From Dichomitus squalens LYAD-421 SS1 (Eukaryota; Basidiomycota; Agaricomycetes; Polyporales; Polyporaceae): DNA of 63,446 nt. Under the pieces are notes generated by a model that worked only from the letters and a program-made list of their open reading frames with translations, was not told where the DNA came from and did not search any database. Of this stretch, positions 44,068 to 54,692 are shown in pieces. The translations under genes were made by a program, and so were the position numbers. Each line of letters opens with the position of its first letter. Within the stretch, counting starts at the first letter, position 1. The stretch lies in assembly GCF_000275845.1 (NCBI RefSeq), contig NW_006766928.1, positions 188,256-251,701 of the forward strand. Reading direction: 5' to 3'.

Positions 44068-46125
44068 ATGCTGGTGCGCTTCCTCCCTTCGCTTTCTCTT
44101 CTTTTGGTGTCCCCAATAATCAAGGTCGTTTGTAGGCTTCTATCCATACTCTGATTCTGCAAGGGAGTCCGGGGCCCACAACCAAAACCTCACCCTGCAG
44201 GGCACGGTGCTCTACTAGCATGGAGCCCTAGGCGCCTTAGAGACCTCGCAAGACGCCAGTATCTCAGACAGCCGGCAAGGTCGTTCTCGAAAGAAGAGCA
44301 AGGGGAAGAGGAAGGGCCGGCAACGTCACTCCAGTCCGTTGCCTCCGCCACCACCCGGGTGGAAGCCTAGGCGCGACGCGCGCGGACGAGGGCTTGAGAA
44401 GGCTATTCTCCAGGCTCGGGAGTATCAGCGCGACAAGCTGAGGCGCGAAGCTGCCAAGCGTGAGCGCGAGAAGGCCAAGCATGGCGCTGCGTACTCTGCG
44501 CCGCCGTCACCAACGCCCGAGTCTGCTGAGGAGGATCAGACATCATTTCTCGAGACGCAGGTAGGCTTACTTGGCTGTGGTAGCCAAAGCGTACTGGACA
44601 TAGGCTCACGTCGTCTTCACACTTGCCATCGTCGCCAACACCGGCTCCACTACCTATCCACTGATTCACCCAGATGGAGCAGCTCTCCATCCCGTGGAAT
44701 ATCGAGGGGTACATCAACGGCGCAGAGAGAAGCAATATCACTGAGTTCCAAAGGCTGTCGGGCGCCAATATCACCATCGAGTCGAATTGGCCACCGGGAG
44801 CGCTAGTAGATGAGCCCGTGCTTACGATCTTCGGAACAGCTGATGCGTTTGAGGAGGAATGCTTCCTCTTGTATGAACACCTCATCTTCTTCATGTCCTC
44901 TGCTGGTACGTTCTCTCAGTCCGCTCTGGCGCCTAGTAGATCCTTCCTTACAACTGAAATCTGTAGGTACACCACCACCAGGCTGCCACTCTTCCAGCAC
45001 ACTCGAAACGGATAGTCAAGTATTCACCGTTCGCGCACTAGTGGCCACCACAGAAGCAAGGATCATCGCCGGCGACGGTCATGAGAACATCCCACAGCTT
45101 CAGGAAGAGACTGGGGCCTACATAACGTTCAGTGAGGCCGTACCCGGTGCTGCAGACCGGATCGTGTCCGTATGCGGCTCTGTGAAGGGAGTTGTGAAGG
45201 TGCCCAATGTGATACGTCCTCACCGACTACAGAGAAACTCACGTGTACAACATGGTAGGCATACTCTTTGGTTGCATTTCAACTCATCCACGCCAGACTC
45301 TGGAGATCCTGTTCCTCTTCGCCTTCGTCCATCGCACTACGCGTCCTCGTCCCTCACACCCTCCTATACAGCGTCACTGGGGGGGATAGTGTCAACATCC
45401 CAGTCATCCAGGAGTCCTCGGGTGCGCAGCTTTCCATACGCAAGGAGACATTACCGCAGTCTCTAGAGCGCTTGCTGGAGGTGAATGGCTCTCCGGACAC
45501 GATAGGACGCGCGACTGAGCGGATTTGCGAATGTCTCCTTCGAGACGAGCAGGGTGAGCGCACAGTGCTCGACCAACCCGATGCGGGAGGTGCACCGGAC
45601 AAGCCTCCGAGTAACAGCGGTACCGATAAACGTCAACGTCGATCGAAAGTTGAGGAAGTCGACAAGCGTCGAGGTCGTGATCGGAGTCCGCTGGCCCCAC
45701 TGCCCCCTGGTAGGAAAACTCAGAGGCACGGCGAACGCGAGCGCGGGGCTGAGAAGTCCAGGCGCCAAACTCGCGAATACCTGCTTGAGCGGCGCCGACG
45801 TGAGCAGCTCCGCGAATCCAGCAAGCGCGAGAGCGAAGAGGCGGAGCGCGCCGCACGGGAGTCCAGCGCTTCATCTACGCAGGGCCCTCGCCCACCCCAG
45901 TCTCCTCCGTTGACGACAGCCCTCCGAACCGAGCAACTCTCCATTCCATCAGACACGACTAGGTGTATCATGGACTGGCTCAGGACTACGATCAGCGATA
46001 TCCGACAAGTGTCTGAGGCAAAAACTTCCATTGACACGAGTGGCTTGAGAGAGGAGAGGCCAGGCAGAAATAGCGAGGGGGACTGGCCGCGCCTGTTAGG
46101 GGCGCAGAATTCAAAAGGAGATTGA
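44068..46125 (+). CDS. KH-domain protein 2, apparent fusion of two KH genes
   Basis: Secure exons 44674..44905, 44967..45199 and 45259..46125; an upstream exon 44219..44560 and a 6-nt start exon at 44068 are tentative. Domain order is basic coiled linker (AREYQRDKLRREAAKRE), KH (EQLSIPWNIEGYINGAERS), KH (VRALVATTEARIIAGDG), KH (LRVLVPHTLLYSVTGGDS), the same kind of linker again (TREYLLERRRREQLRE), then an incomplete KH beginning EQLSIPSDTTRCI. The 3' end of one KH gene thus runs in frame into a second KH gene that lacks its own first exon. GxxG loops are partly degraded, so RNA binding may be weakened. Expression is unknown. The ATG at 44674 is an alternative start. Confidence 0.65.
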
Positions 46126-46518
46126 CGAGTTCGGGCGCATAAGAACGGTCAGATGCTACAGCAAGCCGATGATACTGTATTCTCCGCTGCTGCATCATGA
46201 GTGTCAATATGGATCAATGACTTGTTGAACAATCGTTGCTTGTCGTGGCCTCTAGGAGCGCAGTCCCGAATGTACTCATGAATATGTATATCTCAACTTG
46301 TCGACTGGGTAACAAGAAGCTCACCACTCAGTGCCTCTGAGGCGTACAGATCACCGTACTTGCAAGAGCTGCCGCAGCAACACAAATTGTATTTGAGGCT
46401 GTTCACCAGACTTTAGTTGCAGCACTCTGAGGTGAGCTGCAGGTCTGCGGAGTTCCCACCGCCGATATACATATCTGCGTCTTTCCTCAACTTCCCCATC
46501 CGTGCGCATCCCTCTGTC

Positions 46519-47372
46519 ATGTCCTCCAAAGCTAGTAGGTTGTCTTCACACTACTAGCACCACGGTCCCCCAGTCTAACCAAAGTTCGCTAAAGGATTTG
46601 CTTCTCAATCACGCTCCCCCGACTACGGAGTAGGCCGTGAAAATCTCACGGTCCGCGCTCTCGTCAGTAATACGGAGGCCGAGATCATCATCGGCGACCG
46701 TCATGCAAACATTCATCGGGTCCAGGAAGAGACAGGGGTCTACGCCGGTGTTAGTGAGGCCGTTCGAGGTGTGAAAGATCAGATCCTAGCCGTGACGGGC
46801 ACCGTGGAGGGCGTAGTGAAGGTGCGCAGAGCGCTGTGCGTTTCGGCTGGAGGATTGCAGCTCATGCGTGTGATGGACCGCACGGGAAGGCATTCTCCCT
46901 GGTCGCGTACCACCTTGCCAGCCTAAGGGTTGAACCCACTGATTCCTCGTCTGAGTCGCCCCTCTCCCCCCATCCTCCTACCAAACTCCGCATTCTCATG
47001 CCACACCGCATCCTGCCAGACGTGGTCGGTAGAGACGGCAAGAAGATCAAGGCCATACAAGACTCCACCGGTGCAAGCCTTGGAGTAACCGGGAAGATGC
47101 TCCTGCGCTCCACCGAATGTCTTGTAGCAGTGCATGGATCCCCTGAGGCTATCGGAAAGGCAGTAGAGCAGATCGTAATGAGCGTGCCGAAGGACTCGGG
47201 GTTCGGGAAAGGCACCATACTGTTCAAGCCCGGGACGGGAGACGCGTCGGGTAGGCGTTCAACTTTGGGTCACCCTAGTGCCACGCCGCACGCTAGTCAA
47301 CTATGGGAACCGGGGCGTAGCCAGCCATTTCGGGGGGCAGCCGGGAGAGGAAATCGGAGGATGAAATTCTAG
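46519..47372 (+). CDS. KH-domain protein 3, truncated (two KH domains)
   Basis: Exons 46519..46534, 46595..46821 and 46890..47372; 241 residues. The first exon MSSKA matches the short first exon of KH gene 4 (MSSAA). KH1 is VRALVSNTEAEIIIGDRHAN and KH2 is LRILMPHRILPDVVGRDGKK with a good GRDG loop. After FKPGTGDASG, where the paralogues continue with the linker and KH3, the frame ends in a short unrelated tail. The 3' part is therefore lost. It could still encode a two-KH protein. Confidence 0.72.
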
Positions 47373-47699
47373 CGATCTTCCGAGAAGCAGTAGAAGCGAT
47401 GTGGATGTGAGACCTGAGAAGTAAAGTATATGTGGGCGAGGCGGAGCAGGTGCGCGAGATACAAGATGGTCGCGGCGGCGGAAGTCCACTATCTTGTCAG
47501 CTGTAAATGAACGGTAGAGTCGAGGACTATTTAGTCTGTAAACGTCTACTAGCGCCTACGATCCGGGTCTAGCAAGCTGTTCAACAAAGTTGTACTTCTC
47601 CTCTTTTGACTCCGTAGAATATCGGGCCTCGACCTTCTCGGCCATACATTCCCGGTGAATATGTTAGAACTAGCAGGGTCCATGAGGGTAGAGAGAACG

Positions 47700-48300
47700 T
47701 GGCCGCACCTCAAGATCCCGGTTTGCGCGCATAGTAGAGGTGCCTTATGCCTAGCATCCAGTTAGGGAAGACGACCTTCGTCCGCGTCGACGGGACACAC
47801 ATGTCTTGAATGGCATACTGTGCCCTATAGATGAGGATCCTATCTTCATTCCAGACAATGTGACGACCAAAACCTGCCACCCTGGACCTGAGAAGCATGA
47901 TCTACAGCAACTCGTGAGGTTGAGCTGGTGGAACGAACCAAACGCGCAGGGATCACGAGCGGGAACGGTGAGATCAATGATGTTCACAACACTGATAACT
48001 CTTTGTCTCCCCATTCGTTTTGAAGGGCATCCTGGAGGATCTAAGGGTCTATCCTAATCTCAGATGGGTTGATCTTTGCATTCGCACACGGAGCGAGCTC
48101 AGTAGATGCTACTGTGAGACTCAAACAAACCTTCGAGAAAGCTGCTTTGGAATCATTCGTCTCCCTCAATTACGGTGATCGCTACGCAGAACGCATTGAG
48201 CAGCTCGTATGTCCTGAACGGATTGGGAAGCGCGCCCGCAATAGGAGCTAAACAAATCGACCTTGACGATGTGTGGATCCGCGATATAGACGTCTGCCTA
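47700..48300 (-). pseudogene. P450 pseudogene related to P450 2
   Basis: Minus-strand fragments match successive exons of P450 2. VYIADPHIVK matches LYIADPTLTK. A block ending VIEGDE and then a stop codon matches VTEGDEW. NEWGDK plus IIDLTVP matches NVWGDR plus IMDLTVP. AGFGRHIVWNEDRI matches AGFGRRMSWSEDQV, and KVVFPNWMLGIRHL matches KVLFPDWLLRWGTP. Frames and splice sites are broken and the I-helix and haem-loop exons are missing. It stands upstream of and divergent to KH gene 4, as P450 2 stands to KH gene 1. Confidence 0.8.
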
Positions 48301-49441
48301 GAAATGAATAGGTGTCCCGGGGTGATGCAAAGTGTCAGTCAGGTTGGCATTACGGTAATCTCGGTGCAGAGGTGATCGGCACTTCTGCGAAGTCGTTGTG
48401 CTTGGTGTAGAGAGGTGCTTGCATTCCAAGGACTCCGGAAACGGTCTGAACAATATGCGTAACCTGAATCCGTCGCTGGAGTTTTCAGGACGCGTCCGTG
48501 CCAGTATGACTATAGATCTCTGTAAGATGGCGGACGGCAAGCGAGAGCGTCGGGCGCGTTTGTCTTCAGAAGGGAGGCGACGACGGGGGTATCTCGTTAC
48601 AAACGCATGGTGCGTGAGTCAGAGCGACGCGCAAAGTTTTTTACGCTAACGGAAACTTCCGATGGGAGACGCTCATTCGGGCGGCAAAGCCAACACCCCG
48701 ATGATTCACACCGGGGACTCCAGTCAAGGTTGATCTACCTACTCTCAAACATGTTATATCTCTTAACTCAAGCTCATGGAGGTCACAAGAGCAGAGAACA
48801 CTGGCGATAGTGCGCGCGTCTGGCTGCTCAAAACGTTCGTCGGATTGTCCTGGCATCGCAGAAACACCTCGGCCATCGAATCAGCTCCTTTCCAACGAAA
48901 AGCATCGCACGAACTATGCTCTGGGGTGCCTTGATGCAAGTTGTGCGAGGTTTAGTCAGGGAGACACGTCACCGGACCTAGGCTCGCAGATCTACTGAAA
49001 TCAAAGGACCCGGTTCAGCGCCGATGCCGACCTTGCGCTGCGGCCGCGGAGTCGGACTGGGTCATGTCTCCCTTGCCTTTGCATCAATATCACGACTTTG
49101 GTTAGGTCACCAGGGCCGTGAGCGCACGGTTTGTACTGTGGATGCTTTGACTTCCATGTACATCAGCTCACCGCGAGCTAGCGGTCTCGTTGCCATTCCG
49201 TTGTCCCAATGCATGCGGCAGTAGTCACTACCGGCCGCCGCAGCGACGGGCCAGTCTGAGGCTGCAGCGCAAAAGCGTAGAACTGCGGCCTGTGGTAGGT
49301 GCTATCTTCGCTATTCACATTCATCGAACGTCCGCAGGGTGGGAACCCCCGCCCTCCGTACAACTATATAAACCCTTTCTTTGCTGTCCTCTGTTTCTGT
49401 ACGAGCTTCAGTGCTTGCGAAGTAACCCTTGGCCGCTCAAA
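48301..49441. other. Intergenic, no intact gene
   Basis: Probably holds further unrecognised P450 5' remnants in its left part and the KH gene 4 promoter on the right. The segment at about 49250-49390 resembles the KH gene 1 promoter region at 38510-38610 (shared GAGGCTGCAG/GCGGCCTGT and GAACGTC.GCAG). Confidence 0.5.
49365..49372 (+). promoter_or_regulatory. TATA box of KH gene 4
   Basis: TATATAAA 70 nt before the KH gene 4 start. KH gene 1 has CTATAAGCC in the homologous place. Confidence 0.45.
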
Positions 49442-50696
49442 ATGTCCTCCGCCGCGCCTTCTGACCAAAACACAGGTGCGCTGTCCTGTCTAATCACCTT
49501 TCCGTCAACCTCTCTCTCGTCTAACAACTTTATCTGTAGAGCCTCTCTCCGAGTTCCGCACTCCCAGCTCTGTGGGCGAAGGCGGGGTCCTCTGCCTCCG
49601 AGCGCTGATCAGTACGAAAGAGGCCAACATCCTCACTAGCGGTGCTCGCGAGGGCACTCTCAAGTTCGAGGACGATACAGGAGTGGACATAAGCGAAGCC
49701 AGCTCTGGGACCGAGAAACGAGTCCTGACCGCAACCGGTGCCGTAGAAGGCGTAGCCAATGTATGTGTCTCCCGTCTCCTGCTGTCCTCATGTACTCTTG
49801 GTATGTCTTCTTACAAGCTCAATGGGCAGGTCTTCTTCCTGGTTGCATCCCACCTCGTTTCCCCTGAAGCACGATCCGAAACGTCCTCTCCCGCTATCGC
49901 CACTGTCCGCCTCCTCATCTCGTACAAGCACGTCAGCAGCATCATCGGCAACTACGGCAAGAAGATCCGCGCCAATGAGGAGGCCTCTGCAGCGCGCCTT
50001 TTTGTGTACAAGCAGATCTTCCCCCAGTCCACGGAGCGCTTCGTCGATCTGCAAGGAACTGCTGAGGCAATCGGCCAGGCCGTAGGACAGATCGGGAAGA
50101 GCCTCTTGGCAGCTATTGACCGTCAGGGTGGTGGTGACGACGACGACGACGAGACAGTGGTCTTCCAGCCTGGGCCCGGGGCGAGGATCGACGACGACAA
50201 CGCGCAACCCCCGACTGAGCCCAAATCTACTACTCCCGATCTTGAATCCAATCCGTCCGCTGGGAGGAAGGCCGAGAACGGGCAACAGCCCTCCAACACA
50301 TCAGTTGCCACGCCGAAGAAAGAGGGTCCGAGTTCAAGCCCTCAACCCCTGTCATCGGAGAAGACACAAACATCAGCGCCACCAGTGCTCGAAACCCGCA
50401 AGATGTCCATCCCCGAGGACATGGTGGGGTATGTGCTGGGCCGAAACAGATCGAACCTCGCCTGGATCAGGCGGACGGCGCGCGCGAAGATCAATCTCGC
50501 GAGCCAGCCGACTCAGAAGAAGGGAGACGACGCCGAACGTGTGCTAAAGATTGTGGGGACGACGTTGGCAGTCGAGACGGCGATATCGCTCATTGAGAAG
50601 CGGGTTGAGAGGGCAAGGAGGCTGAGGGCGGGAGGCTGGACCGGGAGTCGGCAGGGGTCGCAAGCGCGGGAGGACGAAGACGAAGAACAGGGTTAG
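49442..50696 (+). CDS. KH-domain RNA-binding protein 4 (three KH domains)
   Basis: Exons 49442..49475, 49540..49760 and 49830..50696; 373 residues. KH1 is LCLRALISTKEANILTSGA, KH2 is VRLLISYKHVSSIIGNYGKK (GNYG loop) and KH3 is EDMVGYVLGRNRSNLAWIR (GRNR, last Gly of GxxG replaced). The KH2-KH3 linker is Asp-rich (GGDDDDDE) and Ser/Pro-rich and lacks the Asp-Lys repeat of KH gene 1. The intron at 49761-49829 is 69 bp, in frame and stop-free, so retention would insert 23 residues. It is an intact paralogue of KH gene 1, likely cytoplasmic or nuclear RNA binding. Confidence 0.88.
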
Positions 50697-50816
50697 AGGG
50701 AATAGATCAGTCTCCACCCAAAAATAGCTATACGCCTATCTGTGATGCGAGCAACGAAATCGTCCCCAACCTCACAACAGTCAGTGGACATGGAGTGAGA
50801 TGGGCGCTTTACTGAG

Positions 50817-50866
50817 CAGCGGAGATTATGTCAGATGTCAACAGCGGAGATCATGTCAAATGTCAA
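50817..50866 (+). repeat. 25-bp tandem repeat, two units
   Basis: Two adjacent copies of a 25-bp unit starting CAGCGGAGAT and ending ATGTCAA, differing at two positions, followed by a partial third CAGC. Located about 120 bp downstream of KH gene 4. Confidence 0.85.
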
Positions 50867-53057
50867 CAGCTGCAACAAGACAGATGAAAAGTTTGAGCCA
50901 TCCATATCAGGGGAGCACACCATGTCCCCACGACATCGGGCACACACGGAGTCTATCTCGTGCTCCAGGACGTAAGGCTGTATGGTTTTCGGCGATGACT
51001 CGGGCGTCCCGATCTGCCGTGAAACTATTCAGATATGCTATGGATCGGAGGATGGTCAGCGGCCGAGCTCAGTGGTCGAAGTGCCGGAAGCAACGCTCAA
51101 AATCCGGGAGCCGAACGTGAGAGTGTTACGAGAGATGACGTTGAAAGGTACGGGCTCATCGAATGTCGCAGATGAGACCGAGCGATGCTTTGTTAGTACC
51201 GAAGGGCGATCACAGAGAACGTTTGATGATGGCCTACGTCCTGGGACATCTGTGCGCTCCGCAAGGGAATGTAGATGCCTTGAAGCTCGCAATGACTCAT
51301 CTCCATTCGTCAAATCCTAGAGTACCGTACCACATACAGCAGATCCAGAGTGGGTAGCTAGCGCGGTAATGACTCCTGGGGCATAATCCTTGAGGACGCG
51401 AAGAAGGTGCATTCATCGTTAGGATGCGACATCAGGAGCAAGACATTCGAAGGGCGTTCCGGATTGAGTGAAAACCGATGTCTTGCTTGACCAGTCCTGC
51501 TAACGACCGCCATACAAGAGAGTGCGCCGGAGCAACAACCTATCGAGTACATAGAGCTGAGCATATCAAGTCGAGTATTCAATTGCCATTGGGTCTGAAG
51601 GCAGGAGACAGGCTGCATAGATGATAGGACCCCGAAATCAAACAATGGTGACAAGCAAGTGGTGATCAGCGCCTGATAGTGTTTGGGGTCCTGCCTCCTC
51701 TACGAACCGGCGGCCCATGGCCATATGGGCGCCATGCTGAATTTGAAGCTTTGAAGCTTCAGTGTCACACATGTACAGTACTAGCTCGCGCACAGGGAAT
51801 TCTCTTCCGGGAGTCCAGCAGCCTCGACAAGTTTGTAGGTAGTCTTTATCAAGCCATGCTTTTTTCATCTGCTGACAGCTGAGAACGCCCAAGTCTTCTC
51901 AGCTGACCACCGGCTAGGATCTCAACGGAGGCCGGGAGACGCGTCTGCAGGATTCCATTCAAATGCCGAGGCTCTCATGACACCACGACAGACGCTATAG
52001 CTCTAGGTGAGCGACCCTTTGACTGTTCTGGGGTGCATTGATCTGTCGTCAATCTGTCGAACATCACAGGATACGTTGACGTCGGCTGGCTTCACTATGT
52101 AGTGTGATGAAGAGCCATAACTGGATTGAACCTTCCCTGACCATGAACCAATTTTCCAGGCAGTGAAAGTTGAGACCGCTGGTGAGTCGTCATCAAGAGA
52201 CTTCGGCTGAGTCCGATGTAAAATCCGCCGACCATCACCCATAGTCATCATCGTCTCCACCTCACAAGTCTGCCGTAAATGGATTAGGAAGCACTCCTGT
52301 GTATGTAAGGCTAAGCGATCTGGTGAATGTCGCCGGGAGAGGCTCCGTGTATTTCTCTAAATCGTCGCTAGGAAGGTATGCCTAGCTCAGCTTAACATCG
52401 AAAATTGCCCAGCAAGTTACTGCCGCGCAAAGGGGCGACCGAAAGCGCCCGCCCATCTTGCGCTCGCTCGCCTTGTAGGAGGTGGAGATGGCTTTCACAG
52501 CTTATAAACTATAGCACCCTTAGGCTGCAGAAGATAAGGTAGGATGTCGATATCTGTCACACAAGCAGCTACAGAACTCATTAGACTCTTGACACGCTGA
52601 GTTGGGAGCTTCTCGACGAACTGATTTATGCGCAAACCAACCTCTTGTTCGGGTCCTTTCAAAGACGATACACTCTAGTCTCAGATATCTACTCCTGACT
52701 ACTCACGAGCTCCTCTACCCGGACACTGTGTCATTTCTGCTCTCCCACGAGTCGTCGGCACCGCACCTCGGCAGCGCTACGCGAGGCGCTTCAAGCACAC
52801 TCTCGCCACCAGGTTCTGGAGCTTGGTGACGCTGTCGTTCTCGACGCTCGACTAGTTGCACAACAAAGCGGTAACTTGACGCCCCGCTGAGCACATGAGA
52901 GCCTATGATAGGTGAGCTAACCGCATGCGGCTTGCATGCAAAGTCCAACAAATTCGTCGCTCCGCGCATGGTACGTAGCCAAATCAATTCAAGATGCAAT
53001 ATCTGAGCGCTAGGATATTTGACCAACATCGCATCCTCCTTGAGGGGTTTGGTGAGG

Positions 53058-53064
53058 TATAAAA
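53058..53064 (+). promoter_or_regulatory. TATA box of the DUF3455 gene
   Basis: TATAAAA 132 nt upstream of the ATG and followed by a pyrimidine-rich leader, a good core-promoter arrangement. Confidence 0.5.
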
Positions 53065-53195
53065 GCATCCAGCACGAACAGCGTTTCCTCAGAGTTCCAG
53101 CTCTTCTTCCTTCTCCCCTCATTCTTTTCCTCCTCCCCTCATTCTTTTCCTCGCTTTGTCGGACCCATCCGCTACTCTTACCGCGATCCTCCAAC

Positions 53196-54077
53196 ATGGT
53201 AGCTATTAGGGATCTGGTTGCTACTGCCACTGCTGGCTATCTTGCCTCAGGCTACAACTGCCCGATCAACAACTACGTCCCGTCGTTCCCTTCAAATCAA
53301 ACCACGCTCGTCGCACCCTCCGGAGAGCCCAACTTTCTGGGCCTCGCGTTTGGCGTGCAGAACTACACCTGCTCCAACGCGGACACTTACACGTGCGTCA
53401 TGTCTTCCTGCAGTCATTGTTCAACGACAATCATACCAATACATATCCGTCTCGCAATCTAGGAGCATCGGCGCCGTCGCAGAGATAATTGACGTGTCCT
53501 GCATCGCCTCCACCTCCGAGTTCTCGACGATTCAGAACGACCTCTACACCGTCTGGACGCAGCTCGTCCCGGTGTCCATCCAGACGGTCATCGACACCTT
53601 CCACCAGCTTAACACCCCCATAATTCTCGGCCAGCACTTCTTCCAGCCTAACCCCGTCACCGGCTCGGGCCTGAGCCCCGTATGGGATTTCCGCTCGAAC
53701 CCGCGCTTCGCGGGCAACCGGAACGCGTACGTCTTGGGGGCGGTCAACGGCTCGATCCCATCGCCTACCGACCCCACGGACGATGTCGCTTGGTTGCACG
53801 TCGTGAACGTCCAAGGCGACCTCGCTAACGAGATCTTCCGCTACGACACTGTCGGCGGCCAGCCTCCTACCTCGGTAAGTCCGAGCACATTTTTGCCTGC
53901 CTGAAATGATGCAGCGTACTAACTGATGCCTTATAAGTGCACCTCCGGCAACGATACCGACATCTCTGTCAAATATGTTGCGAAGTATGGTAAGTCTGCT
54001 CCTCATTCAATACCTTTCTTTGGATCGCTCGAATGAGCTTGACTTTCACAGCCTTCTATGGCGGCTCGGTCAACTGA
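53196..54077 (+). CDS. DUF3455 family protein
   Basis: Exons 53196..53392, 53463..53874, 53938..53989 and 54052..54077; 228 residues. Family hallmarks are GLAFGVQNYTCS near the N terminus, a central WDF..NPRF block, AWLHVVNVQGDLANEIFRYDT, and the terminal PPTSC..KYVAKYAFYG. Such proteins are common and often secreted in fungi and sometimes mislabelled malate dehydrogenase; the biochemical role is unknown. The N terminus (DLVATATAGYLASGYNC) is only weakly signal-peptide-like. The last exon codes just eight residues, but the splice completes the conserved AFYGGSVN end. Confidence 0.88.
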
Positions 54078-54230
54078 TTGCGAGGGTTTTCGCACGGTGG
54101 CAGTGTTATTCCTAGTCACAGGCCGTTTGGGTCAGTCACAAATTGGATGCGAGTGCGAATGAACACGCAGTGAATGTACCCTAGTAAGCGGAGGTTTCGG
54201 CAAAGCGTGACCTCGGGGCGTGTAAATCTT

Positions 54231-54248
54231 GGGGCGCGGTAGCGCCCC
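54231..54248 (+). other. GC-rich hairpin downstream of the DUF3455 gene
   Basis: Perfect 7-bp stem GGGGCGC/GCGCCCC with a GGTA loop, about 155 bp after the stop codon. It may lie in the 3' UTR; no known function. Confidence 0.5.
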
Positions 54249-54581
54249 CCGGTATCTCGTCTCATTGGAGGAACGTCGAACAAGGCAGCAGACAACGACG
54301 TCCCCCAAAGGGCCAGTGACCTCGCCGATCGGCCGACTCCTAAGCGAGCTACGGGCTACATTAGCTTCTTGGTACTATAACTTTAACTCTAACATTTAGG
54401 AAGTTGCGGACGCACAATGGCTGGTACCATGACCTGCCAGCTACAGCGCATGTTGAGCTTTCGCCTCCATATCAGCGCGCCTTATCAGTCTGAGAAGCGC
54501 ATGAAGGCTCCAATGACAGCATGCAGAAGCCCAACGGACACCCGTGGGGCCTACGGGGCTCAATGTTATCAACCGCACGGC

Positions 54582-54589
54582 TATATAAG
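54582..54589 (+). promoter_or_regulatory. TATA box of the NCS1 permease
   Basis: TATATAAG 104 nt upstream of the start codon, the only strong TATA match in this intergenic stretch. Confidence 0.5.
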
Positions 54590-54692
54590 TTGATAGGTGG
54601 ATGCGGGGTAGCCGCTAGCGACTCGTTCGCTGCCCGTACGCGTTTCGGTATTCCTCCCTCTTCTTCTGCTCTCTCTGGTCCTACAGACAACC

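Larger units (their letters stand above)
50697..53195. other. Intergenic, no gene seen
   Basis: 2.5 kb without a supported gene. Short open frames here show no domain or splice support. It contains the 25-bp tandem repeat at 50817-50866 and a CT-rich leader (about 53100-53150) before the DUF3455 gene. Confidence 0.5.
54078..54692. other. Intergenic, no gene seen
   Basis: 3' flank of the DUF3455 gene and promoter of the NCS1 gene. It contains the GC hairpin at 54231-54248 and the TATA box at 54582. Confidence 0.5.
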
